A DNA stretch of 64,000 bases, from assembly GCA_937146725.1 (NCBI GenBank), contig CAKZRU010000112.1, forward strand, positions 1-64,000. Direction: 5' to 3'. Of this stretch, positions 62,961-64,000 are shown piece by piece. Both the position numbers and the translations under genes were made by a program. This DNA is from an uncultured Myxococcales bacterium. GTDB taxonomy: Bacteria > Myxococcota_A > Bradymonadia > UBA7976 > VGTA01. The stretch's first letter is position 1, and each line of letters starts with the position of its first letter. The notes below the pieces were generated by a model. The model ran no database searches. It worked only from the letters and a program-made list of their open reading frames with translations, and was not told the origin of the DNA.

Positions 62961-64000
62961 GTGAATGATATGCTTTTTCAATGGGTCATGCCTATAGGTA
63001 GTTTAAGCGCACCAATCTCATATGAAAATATAGTCAAATTAATCCGCAGTGGTCGAGTATTTCCAACTCAGCTTGTATCGCTTAATCAAGCGCCTCCTAT
63101 GCCCGCATTTCAACACACTGCTCTAAGAGAACTTTGGTTATCTCAAATTCCACCTGAACATCACTTTGATGGAAAAATGGGACGGGTAAACACTTTAATT
63201 CTTTGCAAACTCTTTGCTCATTTTGCGACCGAGCGAGTCACTGGTCGCCTATTTGTGAAACACAGCGAATCAGGCTTGTACTTTACCTTACGTCTAGTAT
63301 CGGGCCAAGTTCTTGAGGTAAATGCTCTTGATCCATCAACTTATTTGGGACAAATGCTTTTACATAAGCAGCTTTTGACGCCCTCGCAATTGGTGGAAGT
63401 GATTGAGCACGCAAAAGAGCAAAGCCTACCCATTGGAACAGCTGCCATACAATTAGGCCATTTAAATGAAAAACGCTTAAACCAATTACTTGCAGAGCAA
63501 ATGTTTAATCGGCTCAGGAAGATCGCTTGTTTTCCTCATTTAGATGTACGTTTTATAGAAGATCAACAGGTGGCTCTCATTCCACCTGTAGCACGTATTT
63601 CTGGTTATTCATTATTAGAAATCACTCTAGGATATGGCCTATCCGATCAGCAAATTAAGCAGTATATGAGTGAGCTCCTGTTAAGGCCGGTGATTGTTAA
63701 TCGGCAAGCGCCTGCTCTTAAAATGATTTCTGCGGAAGATCGTTCTGTACTTAAGCAAGTATTTGGTAGCCAAAGCCTAGACCCACTTAAAAATCGTAAT
63801 GAATGGACGCAACGAGACAGTGCGCTCAAAGCCATTGCTTGGGATCTGATTGATTTATTTGAAGTGCCAGAAAGCTATGCACTTACTCAAGAGTACACTC
63901 GCTTAGTCGAAGGCGATCCTCTAAGTCACTTACAAATTAGTCATATGTCGGCTCCACATGAGATCGAGCAGGCAATAGAAAGCTATCGTCAAAAAATAAA
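62961..64000 (+). CDS. DUF4388-like protein with possible GYF-type start and DnaJ-like end, 3' truncated
   Basis: GTG at 62961 with AGAGAGGTGG upstream; the frame is open to the window end (346 codons visible). Residues about 8-60 (PIGSLSAPISYENIVKLIRSGRVFPTQLVS) resemble a GYF_2 domain. Residues about 85-165 (TGRLFVKHSESGLYFTLRLVSGQVLEV, LGQMLLHKQLLTPSQLVEVIEHA) follow the DUF4388/PATAN pattern plus its helical partner. The last visible stretch (LQISHMSAPHEIEQAIESYRQKI) looks like the first helix of a J-domain. Such proteins in Myxococcota are cytoplasmic regulators of unknown mechanism. The HPD motif would lie beyond the window. Confidence 0.7.
   Translation, partial: MNDMLFQWVMPIGSLSAPISYENIVKLIRSGRVFPTQLVSLNQAPPMPAFQHTALRELWLSQIPPEHHFDGKMGRVNTLILCKLFAHFATERVTGRLFVKHSESGLYFTLRLVSGQVLEVNALDPSTYLGQMLLHKQLLTPSQLVEVIEHAKEQSLPIGTAAIQLGHLNEKRLNQLLAEQMFNRLRKIACFPHLDVRFIEDQQVALIPPVARISGYSLLEITLGYGLSDQQIKQYMSELLLRPVIVNRQAPALKMISAEDRSVLKQVFGSQSLDPLKNRNEWTQRDSALKAIAWDLIDLFEVPESYALTQEYTRLVEGDPLSHLQISHMSAPHEIEQAIESYRQKI

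Overview
The window reads as a chromosomal segment of a Gram-negative, diderm bacterium of the old Deltaproteobacteria, most likely Myxococcota and closest in style to Bradymonadales. The evidence is the LPS transport genes lptA and lptB next to rpoN, a TonB-dependent receptor, many lipobox lipoproteins, zapA-fcl-rny gene order, Dickkopf/EGF-like cysteine-rich and PPC/PKD secreted proteins, and Ala-Gly-Glu-Met repeat linkers after lipid-attachment cysteines. By eye the base composition is AT-rich for that group. The lineage is an inference; no marker gene was aligned. There are no insertion sequences, phage genes, CRISPR arrays or rRNA. Genes are densely packed and no gene-free stretch exceeds about 300 bases except around the single tRNA.

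Layout. 1-640: the 3' end of a secreted-type protein closed by a strong terminator. 859-6383 (minus): FKBP isomerase with a Lys-Ala-Pro tail, a sulfatase-fold membrane enzyme with a threonine at the nucleophile position, and a GT-C type membrane glycosyltransferase. 6613-11874 (plus): lptA, lptB, rpoN, ptsN, rapZ and a mannose-type EIIA relative. The last three lack hallmark catalytic residues. 12021-12197: a 58-residue zinc-ribbon protein with its own promoter and terminator. 12394-16115 (minus): FHA-GAF histidine kinase plus a FecCD-type permease and ATPase. 16333-21299 (plus): DUF362 protein, a PQQ-type sugar dehydrogenase fused to a diheme cytochrome, and a double cNMP-binding-domain protein. 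21310-26000 (minus): a trypsin-fold remnant, a TonB-dependent receptor and a Ser/Thr kinase. 26194-26267 (minus): tRNA-Cys with a clear promoter and terminator.

26379-45633 is the surface and envelope section: an outer-membrane barrel candidate, a GH31 lipoprotein, three very large cysteine-rich, PPC or PKD secreted proteins, a SUMF1-fold protein, a TPR lipoprotein and a LysM protein. 45793-53853 is housekeeping: glucokinase, citrate synthase, a methyltransferase, L-serine dehydratase, exonuclease III, ZapA, 5-formyl-THF cyclo-ligase and RNase Y. 53981-57896 holds a secreted protein translationally coupled to a matrixin protease, a PduO-type cobalamin adenosyltransferase and a triheme cytochrome. 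57988 to the end holds a DHH phosphoesterase with a long acidic extension, a 1001-residue lipoprotein and a protein with a possible GYF-like start, a DUF4388-like middle and a DnaJ-like end, cut by the window edge.

The most unusual point is the rpoN neighbourhood. The normal nitrogen-PTS companions are present and in the usual order, but EIIA-Ntr has Phe instead of the phospho-His, the EIIA-Man relative has Pro instead of its phospho-His, and RapZ has Ile instead of the Walker A Lys. No HPr, HPr kinase or enzyme I follows. This suggests a PTS-derived module that has stopped carrying phosphate and may work by protein binding alone.
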